Source: Actinomadura luteofluorescens
GTDB lineage: Bacteria; Actinomycetota; Actinomycetes; Streptosporangiales; Streptosporangiaceae
Direction of reading: 5' to 3'
Length of the DNA: 64,000 nt
Assembly (NCBI RefSeq): GCF_013409365.1
Contig: NZ_JACCBA010000001.1
Span: 3,038,001-3,102,000 of the forward strand
Positions 16,692 through 27,199 of the stretch are shown one piece after another (the stretch's first letter is position 1; each line of letters starts with the position of its first letter). The notes under the pieces are model-generated. The model was not told where the DNA came from, did not search any database, and saw only the letters and a program-made list of their open reading frames with translations. The position numbers and the translations under genes are program-made.

Positions 16692-17621
16692 TCAGAGGAG
16701 TGTGGCGCCGGGGACGGGTCCGTGGGCCCGGACGATCTGCTCCGCGACGCCGGCGGAGTCCAGCTCGTCCGCGAGCCCGGCGGCGTCCTCCTCGGTCTCG
16801 GCGAGGAACGCGCAGGTCGGGCCGGAGCCGGAGACGAGCGCCCCGATCGCGCCGAGCTCGCGGCCGGTGTCGAGCGTGCGGCGCAGCGACGGGCGCAGCG
16901 ACAGCGCGGCGGGCTCCAGGTCGTTGAACAGCGCGGCGCCGAGGGCCTTGGCGTCCCCGGTGGCGAGCGCGGTCATCAGCGCCTCGGACACGGTCGGCCA
17001 CGCGGCCGTCTCCCCCGCCGCCAGGCGCAGCCGGTCGCACTCGCCGTAGACGGCGGGCGTGGACAGTCCGCCGTCGGCGGTGGCGAACACCCAGTGGAAG
17101 GTGCCGCGGGTCAGGGCGGGGGTGAGCCGCTCGCCGCGCCCGACGCCGACGGCCGTGCCGCCGAGGACGGCGAACGGGACGTCGCTGCCGAGGTCGCCGC
17201 CGAGCTCCATCAGGTCGTCGCGGGTGAGCGCGGGCTCCTCCCGGTCGTCCCAGAGCCGGGCGCAGGCGACGAGCGCGGCGGCGGCGTCGGCGCTGCCGCC
17301 CGCCATGCCGCCCGCGACCGGGATCGCCTTGCGGATCGAGAGCCGCACGGCCGTCTCGACGCCGAGGCGCGCGGCCACGAGCCGGGCCGCCCTCGCGGCG
17401 AGGTTGTCCTCGCCGGTGGGGACGCCGCCGACCGCGACGCGCGCGTGCGGGGCCGCCCGGACCTCCACCGCCAGCCGCTCGGCGGGCTCGGCCGTCACCT
17501 CGTCGAACAGGGACACGGCGTGGAACACGTTGACGAGGTCGTGGTAGCCGTCGTCGCGGATCGGGCCGACGCCCAACTGGAGGTTCACCTTGGCGGGGAC
17601 CCGCACCGTCACTGCGCTCAC
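16692..17621 (-). CDS. ispE: 4-diphosphocytidyl-2-C-methyl-D-erythritol kinase
   Basis: A 309-residue GHMP kinase of the MEP isoprenoid pathway that phosphorylates CDP-ME at the 2-hydroxyl. N-terminal VRVPAKVNLQLGVGPIRDDGYHDL carries the substrate Lys and the DGYH motif. The GHMP ATP loop PVAGGMAGGSADAAAAL is at about residues 104-120, followed by LGSDVPFAVLGG with the catalytic Asp, and the C-terminal GALVSGSGPTCAFL. Normal length for the family. It lies downstream of rsmA/ksgA as in other actinobacteria, but a GH26-like gene has been inserted between the two. Confidence 0.95.
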   Translation of the reverse strand: MSAVTVRVPAKVNLQLGVGPIRDDGYHDLVNVFHAVSLFDEVTAEPAERLAVEVRAAPHARVAVGGVPTGEDNLAARAARLVAARLGVETAVRLSIRKAIPVAGGMAGGSADAAAALVACARLWDDREEPALTRDDLMELGGDLGSDVPFAVLGGTAVGVGRGERLTPALTRGTFHWVFATADGGLSTPAVYGECDRLRLAAGETAAWPTVSEALMTALATGDAKALGAALFNDLEPAALSLRPSLRRTLDTGRELGAIGALVSGSGPTCAFLAETEEDAAGLADELDSAGVAEQIVRAHGPVPGATLL

Positions 17622-17642
17622 TCGCGAAACCCTACGGGACCC

Positions 17643-18782
17643 TCAGCCGCCACTGGTGACGGGGAGGTTGCGGGGGTTGAAGTACGGGGTCGTGGCGAGT
17701 TCGCGCAGCGCCGAGGTCGCGTGCTTGTCGCCGGTCACCGAGTAGGAGCGGCGCCTGTCGCGGGCGTTCTTCGCCTGCTCGTCGGAGTTGAAGTACACCA
17801 CGGCCTTGACCTGCGGGTCCTGGAGGGTCTTGGCGGCCTCGCGGAGCCACTCGGCGCGGCGCGGGCCGTAGGACCTCGGCACCCCGAACTCGGCGATCAT
17901 GATGGGCTTGTGGCGCCCCCGGGCCCACTCCATGAACAGTTTCACCGCCTCCGACAGGTCGCGGTAGTCGTAGTCGGCGCCGGGCTGGGCGTCGGCGCAG
18001 ATCCAGTCGACCTGGTCGTCGCCCGGGTAGTACGAGCCGGCGTTCGCACCGCTGAAGCCGCGGGCGGTGGGGCACCACACCCACGCGACGTTGTCGACGT
18101 TCTCCCGCTTGAAGATCGCCCGCAGGTGCTTCCACGCGGCGACGAAGTCGGCCGCCGTGTGGACGCTCTTCTGGCCGGTCGCCTTGTCCATGTCACGCGA
18201 CCAGCGCAGGAACACGGGCTTGCCGAGGGCCTTGACGGCGCGGGCGCGCTTGGCGATCAGGTCGTCGTGCTCGCCCTGGACGATCTCGCGAGTGTCGCCG
18301 CCGTCCCAGGTCAGCAGCAGGTAGCGGTTCCCGTCCGCGACGGACTTCTCCAGCCCGCCGGGAAAGTCGCTCTTCCAGCCGCGGTAGCTCTGCACGATGT
18401 CGAGCCGGCGGCCGAGCCGCTGCTCGAAGCCGGCGACGGGCGCCATGCCCGGCTTGCCGGCGTCCTTGCCGGACGGCGTCGGCGACTCCGACCCGGAAGG
18501 CGACTGCGACGGCGAGCCCGAGTCCGAAGGTGAACCGGAGGGGGACGGCGAGGCGGACGCGGAGTGCAGGCCGGTGCCCTCCGGCACCCAGGCCCCGAAG
18601 TAAGCCCCCTGGGCCGGCGGGACCGGCGCCACGCCCGCCCGCGCGGTCGTCGTGATCCTGGGTGCCGCGCCGGCGCCGCCCCCGCAGCCCGCCGCGACCG
18701 TGGCGATCAGGCCCGCGATCGCGAGCAGCGCCGTCCCCACGATCGGCACCCGGGTCCGCGCCGCCCGCGCACGCGCCTTCAC
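17643..18782 (-). CDS. GH26-like secreted lipoprotein
   Basis: A 379-residue exported protein. The N-terminus is basic, then hydrophobic, ending in a lipobox-like LIATVAAGC near residue 33. Next come YFGAWVPEG, a Ser/Pro/Gly linker of about 30 residues, and a (beta/alpha)8-type domain with FLRWSRDMDKATGQ, VDNVAWVWCPTA, VDWICADAQPG and KPIMIAEFGVPR. These blocks match glycoside hydrolase family 26 (beta-mannanases and relatives), with the nucleophile Glu in IAEFG. The usual acid/base motif HEMN is replaced by RDMD, so activity is uncertain. The GTG start has GGAGG five bases upstream. It sits between ispE and rsmA. Confidence 0.72.
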   Translation of the reverse strand: MKARARAARTRVPIVGTALLAIAGLIATVAAGCGGGAGAAPRITTTARAGVAPVPPAQGAYFGAWVPEGTGLHSASASPSPSGSPSDSGSPSQSPSGSESPTPSGKDAGKPGMAPVAGFEQRLGRRLDIVQSYRGWKSDFPGGLEKSVADGNRYLLLTWDGGDTREIVQGEHDDLIAKRARAVKALGKPVFLRWSRDMDKATGQKSVHTAADFVAAWKHLRAIFKRENVDNVAWVWCPTARGFSGANAGSYYPGDDQVDWICADAQPGADYDYRDLSEAVKLFMEWARGRHKPIMIAEFGVPRSYGPRRAEWLREAAKTLQDPQVKAVVYFNSDEQAKNARDRRRSYSVTGDKHATSALRELATTPYFNPRNLPVTSGG

Positions 18783-18811
18783 ATCGACCTCCGGCTAGTA
18801 CTGATGCTGTC

Positions 18812-19717
18812 TCATCCCCCGCGGGGAGCCCTCGCCTCGGCGGTTCGAGGGTGATCGCCCCGGCGAGAAGGACCATACTCGGCAATCCGGGCAAAGGCGG
18901 CCACGTTCAGCGCTTCGCCCCGGGTCCGCGGGTCGACGCCCGCGGCGCGCAGCGCCTCCTCGGCGGCGGCCGCCGACCCCGCCCAGCCCGCGAGGGCCGC
19001 GCGCAGCGTCTTGCGGCGCTGCGCGAACGCGGCGTCGACCACCGCGAACACCTCCCGCCGGGACGCCGCGGTCGGCGGCGGGTCGCGGCGGGTGAACGCC
19101 ACGAGCCCGGAGTCGACGTTCGGCGCGGGCCAGAACACGGCGCGCCCGACGGCCCCGGCCCGGCGGGCGTGCCCGTACCAGGCGAGCTTCACCGACGGCA
19201 CCCCGTAGATCTTGGAGCCGGGCGCCGCGACCATCCGGTCGGCGACCTCGGCCTGCACCATCACCAGCGCGGACCGCAGCGACGGCAGCGTGGCCAGCAG
19301 GTGCAGCACGACGGGGACGGCGACGTTGTAGGGCAGGTTCGCCACGAGCGCCGTCGGCGCCGGCCCCGGCACCTCCGCGATCCGCATCGCGTCGGCGCGC
19401 ACGACCTCCAGCCGCTCCGCGAGGTCCGGTTCCCGGGCGGCGGCCGTGGCCGGCAGCTCGGCGGCCAGCGCTTCGTCGATCTCCACCGCGAGGACCCGCC
19501 GCGCCTGCGGCAGCAGCGCCAGCGTGAGCGACCCCAGGCCCGGGCCCACCTCGATCACGACGTCATCGGGGTCGAGCTCCGCGGCCCGGACGATCCGCCG
19601 GACGGTGTTGGCGTCGATGACGAAGTTCTGCCCGAGCGTCTTCGTCGGCCTGATGCCGAGCCGCCCGGCGAGCTCGCGCACGTCCGCCGGGCCGAGCAGG
19701 CCCCTGGTGTCCCCCAT
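18812..19717 (-). CDS. rsmA: 16S rRNA (adenine1518/1519-N6)-dimethyltransferase
   Basis: KsgA dimethylates two adjacent adenines in helix 45 of 16S rRNA. The 301-residue protein shows the N-terminal [16 protein letters not shown] motif [26 protein letters not shown], and the catalytic motif IV NLPYNV. The start at 19717 has GGGGAG nine bases upstream; an in-frame ATG at 19738 also exists. It follows the rpf gene and precedes the GH26-like gene and ispE. Confidence 0.95.
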   Translation of the reverse strand: MGDTRGLLGPADVRELAGRLGIRPTKTLGQNFVIDANTVRRIVRAAELDPDDVVIEVGPGLGSLTLALLPQARRVLAVEIDEALAAELPATAAAREPDLAERLEVVRADAMRIAEVPGPAPTALVANLPYNVAVPVVLHLLATLPSLRSALVMVQAEVADRMVAAPGSKIYGVPSVKLAWYGHARRAGAVGRAVFWPAPNVDSGLVAFTRRDPPPTAASRREVFAVVDAAFAQRRKTLRAALAGWAGSAAAAEEALRAAGVDPRTRGEALNVAAFARIAEYGPSRRGDHPRTAEARAPRGG

Positions 19718-19775
19718 ACGACAAGTCTCCCCTGTCATCGCGCGGGCCCGTCCCCCAGGTCCCCGCCGGCGCCGG

Positions 19776-20600
19776 TCAGGAGAACAGGAACTTCCCGCAG
19801 TTGGGCCACTGGCCCTGCCAGCGGCCGTTCACCCGGTTGTAGAGCATCTGCGCCCGGTAGGTCTGCTCGGCGGAACTGGCGTCCGACGGCTTGCCCGAGC
19901 CGCCGACCGACGCCCACGACGACAGGGAGAACTGGTAGAGCCCGTAGTACCCGGCCGGGTTCACGGCCTTCGGGTTGTTGTGGGACTCGCAGTTGGCGAG
20001 CCCGCGCCAGTTCAGCCGCGTCACCGAGCCGCTGTTCGCCGACTTCGGCCCCACCGCGATGATCTGCGCGACGGGCCTGCGCTTCACCTTCCTCGCGAGG
20101 ACCTTCGTGACCTTGCGGCCCTTGCGCCGGACGTAGGCCACCTTCACGAGGGTGATGCCGGGGCGGCCCTTGCGCAGCTCCTTCTCGCTCCACGGCGGGA
20201 CGGACGAGCTCTTCTTGCGGACCGTCGGGGCGGTCGTCTTCACGACCTTGGTCACCGGCTCCGACAGCAGCCGCATGATCTTGATGACGTCCCCGGCGGG
20301 CTTGTCGGCGGCCGGCTCGACCAGGTCGTGCGGGCCGAGCGCGATCTTCGCCTGCTCCAGCACCTGGCCGACGGTCGCGCCGGTCGTCATGGTCTCGGTC
20401 TTCTTCGCGTCGACCACGATGACGACCTTGCGCGGCGCGGGGGCGCTGGTGCGCGGCGCGTCCGCGACGACGCCGTTCTTCGGGGCCGCCGATCCGCCGT
20501 CCCCGCCGCACGCCGAGGCGAGCAGCGCGGAGGCCAGCAGGACGGCGAGGGGCGCGAGCACGCGAGGCGCGCGCGTGCACGGCGCGGATGGGGAAGGCAC
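19776..20600 (-). CDS. Resuscitation-promoting factor (RpfB-like lipoprotein)
   Basis: A 274-residue exported muralytic protein. The signal peptide ends in the lipobox LASAC (Cys31). A DUF348-type ubiquitin-like repeat occupies about residues 58-110, a G5 domain about 112-184, and the Rpf lysozyme-like domain 195-271, beginning [15 protein letters not shown] with catalytic Glu205 and the Cys204/Cys266-type pair (PNCGKFL at the end). Rpf proteins cleave peptidoglycan to restart growth of dormant cells and spores. RpfB of mycobacteria has three DUF348 repeats; only one is clear here. The GTG start has GGAGG eight bases upstream. The place between tatD and ksgA is the canonical rpfB locus. Confidence 0.9.
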   Translation of the reverse strand: MPSPSAPCTRAPRVLAPLAVLLASALLASACGGDGGSAAPKNGVVADAPRTSAPAPRKVVIVVDAKKTETMTTGATVGQVLEQAKIALGPHDLVEPAADKPAGDVIKIMRLLSEPVTKVVKTTAPTVRKKSSSVPPWSEKELRKGRPGITLVKVAYVRRKGRKVTKVLARKVKRRPVAQIIAVGPKSANSGSVTRLNWRGLANCESHNNPKAVNPAGYYGLYQFSLSSWASVGGSGKPSDASSAEQTYRAQMLYNRVNGRWQGQWPNCGKFLFS

Positions 20601-20757
20601 GGGGAGTTCCTCCAGGGAGCCGGGCTCGGGGGGCGCCCGTCCAACGGCCAGAGATTAGAGGTCCCCGCCCGCCGCCGCCACCGCAACGCCGTCACTCGCC
20701 CTATTTGCCCGATATGCGTGCACCCGGGCCCCGCCCCGCCGCCCGGGTGCACGCGAC

Positions 20758-21582
20758 TCACCAGGGGCCGAAGGCGCGCTCCCCGTTCGCGGCGATCGCG
20801 GTGCACAGCTCCGCCAGGTCCACGCCCTTGACCTCCGCCATCGCGCGGACGGTGTGCGGGATCAGGTACGAGGCGTTCGGCTTGCCGCGGTGCGGGATCG
20901 GCGTCAGGAACGGCGCGTCGGTCTCCACGAGCAGCAGGTCCAGCGGCGCCGCGCGCAGCGCCTCCCGCAGGGGCTCGGCGTTCTTGAACGTGACGTTCCC
21001 GGCGAAGCTCATCAGGTAGCCGCGGTCGGCACAGACCCGCGCCATGGCCGCGTCGCCGGAGTAGCAGTGGAAGACCACCGTGTCGGGCGGGCCCTCCTCC
21101 TCCAGGATCGCCAGCACGTCGTCGTGGGCCTCCCGGTCGTGGATGACCAGGGCCGTGCCGGTGCGCTTGGCGATGTCGACGTGGGCGCGGAAGGAGCGGT
21201 GCTGGTCCTCCTTCGGCGCCCAGTCGCGGTAGTAGTCCAGGCCCGTCTCGCCGATCGCGCGGACCTTCGGGTGCGCGGCCAGCCGGGCGACGTCGGCCAG
21301 GACGGCGTCGCTGATGCCCGTCGTCTCGTTCGGGTGGATCGCCACCGCCGCGTACACGTCGTCGAACTCGCCCGCGACCTCCACCGCGAACCGGGAGGAC
21401 GGAAGGTCGCAGCCGATCGTGACGATCCGCGCGACGCCCGCCGCCTTCGCCGACCTCAGCTGCTCGTCCACCGGCGTCTCGACGATGTCGAGATGGCAGT
21501 GGCTGTCGAAGACGTCGACGGGCAGGCGCTCGGGCAGCGGCGGATAGGAACGCGGGGCCTGACCGTCCCCCTCCTCGGTCAC
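20758..21582 (-). CDS. tatD: TatD-family metal-dependent DNase
   Basis: A 274-residue amidohydrolase-fold nuclease. The metal site is [11 protein letters not shown], then [50 protein letters not shown] and [12 protein letters not shown]. TatD proteins have 3'-5' exonuclease activity and help DNA repair. The frame is open upstream into metG, but the start is the GTG at 21582, which overlaps the metG stop in a GTGA tetranucleotide. This implies translational coupling in the order metG-tatD-rpf. Confidence 0.94.
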   Translation of the reverse strand: MTEEGDGQAPRSYPPLPERLPVDVFDSHCHLDIVETPVDEQLRSAKAAGVARIVTIGCDLPSSRFAVEVAGEFDDVYAAVAIHPNETTGISDAVLADVARLAAHPKVRAIGETGLDYYRDWAPKEDQHRSFRAHVDIAKRTGTALVIHDREAHDDVLAILEEEGPPDTVVFHCYSGDAAMARVCADRGYLMSFAGNVTFKNAEPLREALRAAPLDLLLVETDAPFLTPIPHRGKPNASYLIPHTVRAMAEVKGVDLAELCTAIAANGERAFGPW

Positions 21583-23375
21583 GCCTTCTGCTCCAGCCGG
21601 GCGAGTTCCTCGTCCACCACCGACGTCTCCAGCTTCTTGAACAGCGGCACCGGCTTGGCCAGCGGGACGCCCGGCTTGATCGGCATGGACTCCCAGCGCG
21701 CCTCGGTCGCGTAGTCGCCGGTGAGGACGCGGTAGTCGGGGCCGCCCTCCTCCGACACCGTCTCCAGCTCGGGCATGCCGCTCCACACGCCCTGCCCGCC
21801 GAGCATCTCGTAGACCTTCTGCGAGGAGTTCGGCAGGAACGGCGTCAGCAGTGTCTTGGCGTCGTCGACGACCTGCAGCGCGGTGTGCAGGATCGACTTC
21901 ACCCGCTCGGGGTCGTCCTTCAGCTTCCAGGGCGCCTGGTCCGACAGGTACTTGTTGGCGTCGCGGACGACGTCCAGCGCCTCGGTGATCGAGTTCTTGA
22001 ACCGCGACCGGCCGAGCTCGGCGCCCACGGCCCCGAACGCGGCGCGGCTGCGCTGCAGCAGCGCCCGGTCGGCGTCGGTGAGGTCGCCCGCCTCCGGGAT
22101 CGCGCCGAAGTTCTTCGCCGCCATGTTCACCGAGCGGTTCACGAGGTTGCCCCACGCCGCCACCAGCTCGTCGTTGTTGCGGCGGACGAACTCCGACCAC
22201 GTGAAGTCGGTGTCCTGGTTCTCGGGGCCGGCGACGGCGACGTAGTAGCGCAGCGCGTCCACGTCGTAGCGCTCCAGGAAGTCCTTCACGTAGATGACCA
22301 CCTGGCGGGACGAGGAGAACTTGCGGCCCTCCATCGTCAGGAACTCCGACGACACGACCTCCGTCGGGACGTTCAGCGCGCCCAGCGAGCCGGGCGTGCC
22401 GCCCTTGTCGCCCTGGCCGCCGTAGCCGAGCAGCATCGCCGGCCAGATCTCGGCGTGGAAGACGATGTTGTCCTTGCCCATGAAGTAGTAGGACAGGGCC
22501 TCAGGGTCCTGCCACCAGGCGCGCCACGCCTCGGGGTCGCCGGAGCGCCGCGCCCACTCCACCGACGCGGAGAAGTAGCCGACGACGGCGTCGAACCAGA
22601 CGTACAGCTTCTTGGCCGGGTTGTCACGCCAGCCGTCCAGCGGGATGGGCACGCCCCAGTCGAGGTCGCGGCTGATCGCGCGCGGCTGCATGTCGTCGAG
22701 CAGGTTCAGCGCGAACTTCAGCACGTTCGGCCGCCACTGGCCCTGCTTGCCCCGCAGATAGCGTCCGAGGACCTCGGTGAACGCGGGCAGGTCGAGCATG
22801 AAGTGCTCGGTCTCGGTGAACTTCGGCGTCTCGCCGTTGATCCGCGACACCGGGTTGATCAGGTCGATCGGGTCGAGCTGGTTGCCGCAGTTGTCGCACT
22901 GGTCGCCGCGCGCCCCGTCGTACCCGCAGATGGGGCAGGTGCCCTCGATGTAGCGGTCCGGGAGCGTCCGGCCGGTGGACGGCGAGATCGCGCCCATCGT
23001 CCTGGTCGGGAAGATGTAGCCGTTGTCGTACAGGCCCTTGAAGACCTCCTGCACGACCGCGTAGTGGTTCAGCGTCGTGGTCCGCGTGAACAGGTCGTAG
23101 GACATCCCGAGGCCGTACAGGTCCTCGGCGATCACGGAGCTGTAGCGGTCGGCCAGCTCGCGCGCCGTCACGCCCTCCTTGTCGGCCTGCACCTGGATCG
23201 GGGTGCCGTGCTCGTCGGTGCCGCTGACCATCAGGACCTTGTTGCCCGCCATCCGCTGGTAGCGGCTGAACATGTCGGCGGGCAGCGCGAAACCGGAGAC
23301 GTGCCCGATGTGACGGGGCCCGTTGGCGTACGGCCATGCGGGCGCGGTCAAGATATGACGGCTTGACGAGGACAT
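21579..23375 (-). CDS. metG: Methionyl-tRNA synthetase
   Basis: A 598-residue class I synthetase. HIGH is conserved literally in [12 protein letters not shown] (residues 22-25). The zinc knuckle is [18 protein letters not shown], and the KMSKS loop is present as KFSSSR. The anticodon-binding alpha-helical region follows, with no C-terminal tRNA-binding (EMAP) domain. It is the first gene of the coupled metG-tatD cluster. Confidence 0.97.
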   Translation of the reverse strand: MSSSSRHILTAPAWPYANGPRHIGHVSGFALPADMFSRYQRMAGNKVLMVSGTDEHGTPIQVQADKEGVTARELADRYSSVIAEDLYGLGMSYDLFTRTTTLNHYAVVQEVFKGLYDNGYIFPTRTMGAISPSTGRTLPDRYIEGTCPICGYDGARGDQCDNCGNQLDPIDLINPVSRINGETPKFTETEHFMLDLPAFTEVLGRYLRGKQGQWRPNVLKFALNLLDDMQPRAISRDLDWGVPIPLDGWRDNPAKKLYVWFDAVVGYFSASVEWARRSGDPEAWRAWWQDPEALSYYFMGKDNIVFHAEIWPAMLLGYGGQGDKGGTPGSLGALNVPTEVVSSEFLTMEGRKFSSSRQVVIYVKDFLERYDVDALRYYVAVAGPENQDTDFTWSEFVRRNNDELVAAWGNLVNRSVNMAAKNFGAIPEAGDLTDADRALLQRSRAAFGAVGAELGRSRFKNSITEALDVVRDANKYLSDQAPWKLKDDPERVKSILHTALQVVDDAKTLLTPFLPNSSQKVYEMLGGQGVWSGMPELETVSEEGGPDYRVLTGDYATEARWESMPIKPGVPLAKPVPLFKKLETSVVDEELARLEQKA

Positions 23376-23467
23376 GGAATCAAGGGTAGTCGCGTCACGG
23401 AGGCCGCGGCACGCGAGTAACCTGGCTCGGCGTCACAGCAGGACCAGCGGAGGCGGGAACCCAAGGC

Positions 23468-25084
23468 ATGGCCCAGACCACGTCCGATCAGGCGGTCGCC
23501 CGGGACGCCGGCGAGGCGGAACCGGACGCGCCCTCCCTCCCCTCCCGCCTGCTGGGCCGGGTGCGGCGGACCCGGCGGGTGGTGTGGCTGTCGCTGCTGG
23601 TCGCGGCGTCCGCGGTGCTCGCCCAATGGGTGACCATGACGCCGCCGCTGTACTTCGACCCGTACTACGTGTGGCTCGCCGCCCGCGACTGGCCGCACGT
23701 CCCCCTCACCCAGTGGCCGTTCGACGAGGTCCCGCACCAGGTCACCCGCATCGGGCTGGTGCTCCCGGCGCGGCTCGCCCAGGAGGTCCTCGGCGACGGC
23801 CAGGCCGCCTACTTCACCGTCGCCGCCCTCGGCGGCGCCGCCTTCTTCGTCGGGACGTACCTGGTCGTCAGGTCCCTGTTCGGGGACGTGGCGGGCCTGG
23901 CGTCCGCGGCGGTCCTGCTGGTCCACCCGTTCTTCACCATGACCAACCCGTTCGGCCACGAGATCACCTGGTCGACCGGGGTGATGCTGCCGGACATGCC
24001 GGGCGCCGGGCTGTTCACCCTCGGGATGGCGGGGCTCGTCGTCGCGAGCCGCAGAACCGGCCGGGCGCAGACGCGGATGCTGCTGGCCGCCGGGGTGCTC
24101 CTCGGCACGTCGTTCCTCGTCCGGGAGTTCCTGGCCTTCCTCTTCCTCGCCATCCCCGCCTACCTGGCGCTGCTGCGGATCCCGTGGCGCCGCAACGTCA
24201 CGGTCGGCGCGCCGATGCTGGCGATCCTGCTGCTCAACTTCCTCCACAACCAGCTGGTGTGGGGCAGCCCGCTCGCCGGGCTCATGTCGGCGGCGGGGCA
24301 CGGCGGCCAGTCCCGCGACTACGTCACCCGCTCGCTCGCCGCGCGGTCGTTCCTGCGCGCGATGCACGAGTGGAACCCGCTCGGCCTCGTCTTCACCGCC
24401 GCGCTGGCCCTCACGATCGTCGGCTGGGCCCTCACCCGCGACCGGCGGCTCGCGCTGGTCCTGGTGTGGTTCTTCACCCTGGCCGTGCCGCTGACGCTGC
24501 TCTCCGGCGTCCTCGACCCGAACGACATCTCGCTGCGCGCCTGGCTCCAGCGGTACTGGTTCGCGGTGCTGCCCGCGCTGCTCGCGGGCGGGTCCGGGTC
24601 GCTGATCCTGATGTTCCGGATGCTGCCGTCCGGCCTGGTGTCACGGCTGCGGCTGCGGACGGTCGTGGCGCCCGTCCTGCTGGTCGCGCTCGGCGCGACG
24701 TACGCGGTGGCGGCCGTCCGCGCCGTCCCGGAGCTGCCGCGCGACAGGGCGTGGAACGAGCTGCGCGGCTACCTCGGCGGCCACCGCGACATCACGCTGA
24801 TCTGCGCCGACCGGCGGCTCGCGCAGACCCTCACCTTCTACACGCGCGACGTGTGGGGTCGCCCGGTCTGGCGCGGCGAGATCCGCGACTTCCCGCACTA
24901 CCTGCCGGTCCCGCGCAACGCGATGGAAGGGCCGATGCTCTACACGCGCTGGCGCGGCATGGAGTCGCAGATCGGCGGCGGCTGGCGCCCCGACCCCGCC
25001 CAGGGCTGGACGCTCATGTGGCGCTCCTCGGACGGAGTCCTCCAACTCTGGAATCCCCCCGCAGGGAGCACCCCCGGGAGCTAG
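23468..25084 (+). CDS. Multi-pass membrane glycosyltransferase-like protein
   Basis: A 538-residue polytopic protein with roughly ten hydrophobic segments. The first outside loop begins PPLYFDPYYVWLAARDWPHVP, whose acidic residue after the first helix resembles the GT-C fold (GT39/ArnT/PMT superfamily) that uses polyprenyl-phosphate sugars. The C-terminal 120 residues are soluble and carry DITLICADRRLAQTLTFY. The exact family is uncertain. It is divergent from metG and convergent with another GT-C-like gene, with a long repeat between them. Confidence 0.65.
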   Translation: MAQTTSDQAVARDAGEAEPDAPSLPSRLLGRVRRTRRVVWLSLLVAASAVLAQWVTMTPPLYFDPYYVWLAARDWPHVPLTQWPFDEVPHQVTRIGLVLPARLAQEVLGDGQAAYFTVAALGGAAFFVGTYLVVRSLFGDVAGLASAAVLLVHPFFTMTNPFGHEITWSTGVMLPDMPGAGLFTLGMAGLVVASRRTGRAQTRMLLAAGVLLGTSFLVREFLAFLFLAIPAYLALLRIPWRRNVTVGAPMLAILLLNFLHNQLVWGSPLAGLMSAAGHGGQSRDYVTRSLAARSFLRAMHEWNPLGLVFTAALALTIVGWALTRDRRLALVLVWFFTLAVPLTLLSGVLDPNDISLRAWLQRYWFAVLPALLAGGSGSLILMFRMLPSGLVSRLRLRTVVAPVLLVALGATYAVAAVRAVPELPRDRAWNELRGYLGGHRDITLICADRRLAQTLTFYTRDVWGRPVWRGEIRDFPHYLPVPRNAMEGPMLYTRWRGMESQIGGGWRPDPAQGWTLMWRSSDGVLQLWNPPAGSTPGS

Positions 25085-25099
25085 GGCTTGCCTCGAAGT

Positions 25100-25257
25100 G
25101 GCCTCGGCCACGCACGCGAACGCGTGACCTGCCCGGTGGAGCGAGGCCGGAGGCGAGCGAAACCGGGCAGATCGCGAAGCGATGCCGCGTTCGCCCAGGC
25201 CAGGTCACGTAGCGAGCCGCCAGGCGAGCGAAGTGGGCCGGGACTGAATCAACACAG
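25100..25257 (+). repeat. Interspersed repeat, copy 1
   Basis: A 158-bp unit that recurs in reverse orientation at 45084-45239 with about six substitutions and one 2-bp indel (roughly 95% identity by eye). It is full of secondary structure: CTGCCCGGT (25129-25137) pairs with ACCGGGCAG (25162-25170), and ATCGC-GAA-GCGAT lies at 25171-25183. Its right end, CTGAATCA, pairs with TGATTCAG just outside the unit, over the stop codon of the convergent gene. It contains no gene. Confidence 0.85.
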
Positions 25258-25266
25258 CTCTGTGAT

Positions 25267-27162
25267 TCAGCCACGCAGCCAGGCGACCCAGTCGCCCTCG
25301 GCGGTGCGGCGGCTGGCGACGACGTGCCAGCCGGGCGGGGCGCCCTTCGGCCATGACGCGGTCGGTGGAGCGTTCTTCGGCCAGGCCAGGACGACCAGGT
25401 CGGCGTCCTGCGGCGGCGCGGTCCAGCGCGCGTCGAAGACGCTGCCGTCGCTCCACCAGGCCCAGTAGTACTGGGAGAGCCGGATCGTCCACCAGATGTT
25501 CCAGTCGACGGCGATGGACCGCTGCTTCTCCAGGTCCACGGTGCCCCGCAGGTCGGTGTAGGCCGTCTCGGCGCGCACCAGCGGCTGCGCGATGCGTTCG
25601 GTCGCGGTGACGCACATGGCGAGCGCGACGGCGGCCAGCAGGCCCGCCAGCAGCAGCGGGCCCTTCGAGCGGCGCGGCCGCAGCAGGACGGCCGCCGCCG
25701 ACAGCGCGAGCAGTAGGAGCCCGGTCAGGGTGGCGCGCCAGAGGTGGAACGCCGTCCAGTCCCAGGTCAGGAACGACGTCTCCGGGAAGTCGTAGGCCGT
25801 GTAGGTGTACCGGCTGAGCAGGCCGCCCGCGTACCACTGGACGACGCTCGCGGCGACGACCGTCAGCGCGGCCGCCGCGCCCGCCGCCCAGAGCAGCGTC
25901 CGCCGGGAGGCGCGCATCAGGACCGCGATGCCGACCGCGAACAGCGCCGGCGTGACGCTGGCCAGGTAGCGGCCGTAGACGTAGTTGCCGATGCGGTACT
26001 CGACGGGCAGGGCCGCCGACGTCGCGAACGCGATGCCCGCCACGAGCCCGACGGCCGCGAGCGCCAGCGCCCGCACCGGCCCGGGGGTGGCGCGGCGGAC
26101 CGCGAGGAACACGGTCGCGACGAGCCCGAGCGCCGCCACACCGCCGGTCGCGACGGACTGGTACCAGACCTGGCCGGTGCCGAGCGAGAGCATCCAGCCC
26201 CACCCGTCCAGGGTGGTGAGGCGCTTCACGACGTTGCCGCCGAGGTCGTTGTCGCCCTGCGGGTACATGTGCGGCAGCAGCGACCGGTTGAGCAGCATCC
26301 CCGCGGCCGTCGCGGCGGCGAGGGCGAGCACGGCGGCGGACACGGCGCGCCAGGACCGCCACCGGAACACCAGGGCGGCGCCGAGGAGCGCGGCGTGCAC
26401 GAGCAGCAGGATCGCGCCGCGGGTGTGGCAGGCGTAGGCGTAGGCGACCAGCAGCGACGCGCCCGCCCCGGCCAGCGTCAGCCGGACGGACGAGCGGCGC
26501 CCCGCCGGCGGCGGGGCGGTCAGCCAGGTGTGCGCCAGGAGCAGCCAGCCGACAACGAGAACCGGCAGGATCGCGTCGGTCAGCACGAACCCGGAGTAGA
26601 ACAGCACGCACGGCAGCAGCGCCGTGACGTGCGCGAAGACGTACGACCAGCGCCGCCGCACCGCCAGCCGGCGCAGCAGCAGGTAGGCCAGCGGCAGCAT
26701 CGCCGCGCTGACCAGCGCGTTGATCGCCAGGGCGGCGCGGTACACCCCGACCGGGCCCTCGCCGACCCAGAAGGCGGGCGTCAGCAGCAGCGGGTAGCCG
26801 CCGCGGTACACCGTCCCGAACGACATGTCGGCGTCGGGCCCGCCGGTCAGGACGCGGGCGGCGAACAGGTAGCCCGACTCGTCCGGCGTCGCCACCGGCA
26901 CCGTCTGCCCCGACCCGAGCCAGAGGCGTACCGCGACCTGCGCGACCCAGCCGAGCGCGAACAGCCAGGCCCAGCGGCGGCGGTCCACGCGCGGCGGCGC
27001 GGCGGCCGGATCGGCCGGGGAGGCGGGCGGGCGGGCGGCGGCGCGTCCGGGCGGCGCGTCCGGGCGCGCGGCGCCCTGCGGGATGCGGGTGCTCACCGGC
27101 GCGCGGCGCGCCGGGCGCGGACGACCGGGTTGAGAAGATCCATCGACGGACAAGCCTGTCAC
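25267..27162 (-). CDS. Large polytopic membrane protein, GT39/GT-C-like
   Basis: A 631-residue integral membrane protein. An N-terminal cytosolic Pro/Ala/Arg-rich stretch (about residues 1-65) is followed by some 11-12 hydrophobic segments. The first outside loop has TVPVATPDESGYLFAARVLTGG, where PDE is the acidic motif typical of GT39-like (PMT, ArnT, RgtB) transferases. GSVFDARWTAPPQDADLVVLAWPKNA lies in the soluble C-terminal region. It probably transfers a sugar from a polyprenyl-phosphate donor to a cell-surface acceptor. It follows the GT2 gene on the same strand, a common donor-synthase/transferase pairing. Confidence 0.68.
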   Translation of the reverse strand: MTGLSVDGSSQPGRPRPARRAPVSTRIPQGAARPDAPPGRAAARPPASPADPAAAPPRVDRRRWAWLFALGWVAQVAVRLWLGSGQTVPVATPDESGYLFAARVLTGGPDADMSFGTVYRGGYPLLLTPAFWVGEGPVGVYRAALAINALVSAAMLPLAYLLLRRLAVRRRWSYVFAHVTALLPCVLFYSGFVLTDAILPVLVVGWLLLAHTWLTAPPPAGRRSSVRLTLAGAGASLLVAYAYACHTRGAILLLVHAALLGAALVFRWRSWRAVSAAVLALAAATAAGMLLNRSLLPHMYPQGDNDLGGNVVKRLTTLDGWGWMLSLGTGQVWYQSVATGGVAALGLVATVFLAVRRATPGPVRALALAAVGLVAGIAFATSAALPVEYRIGNYVYGRYLASVTPALFAVGIAVLMRASRRTLLWAAGAAAALTVVAASVVQWYAGGLLSRYTYTAYDFPETSFLTWDWTAFHLWRATLTGLLLLALSAAAVLLRPRRSKGPLLLAGLLAAVALAMCVTATERIAQPLVRAETAYTDLRGTVDLEKQRSIAVDWNIWWTIRLSQYYWAWWSDGSVFDARWTAPPQDADLVVLAWPKNAPPTASWPKGAPPGWHVVASRRTAEGDWVAWLRG

Positions 27163-27199
27163 AGTGCGGGCGGGGCGTCCGAGCCCGGCCCGGAGACGC

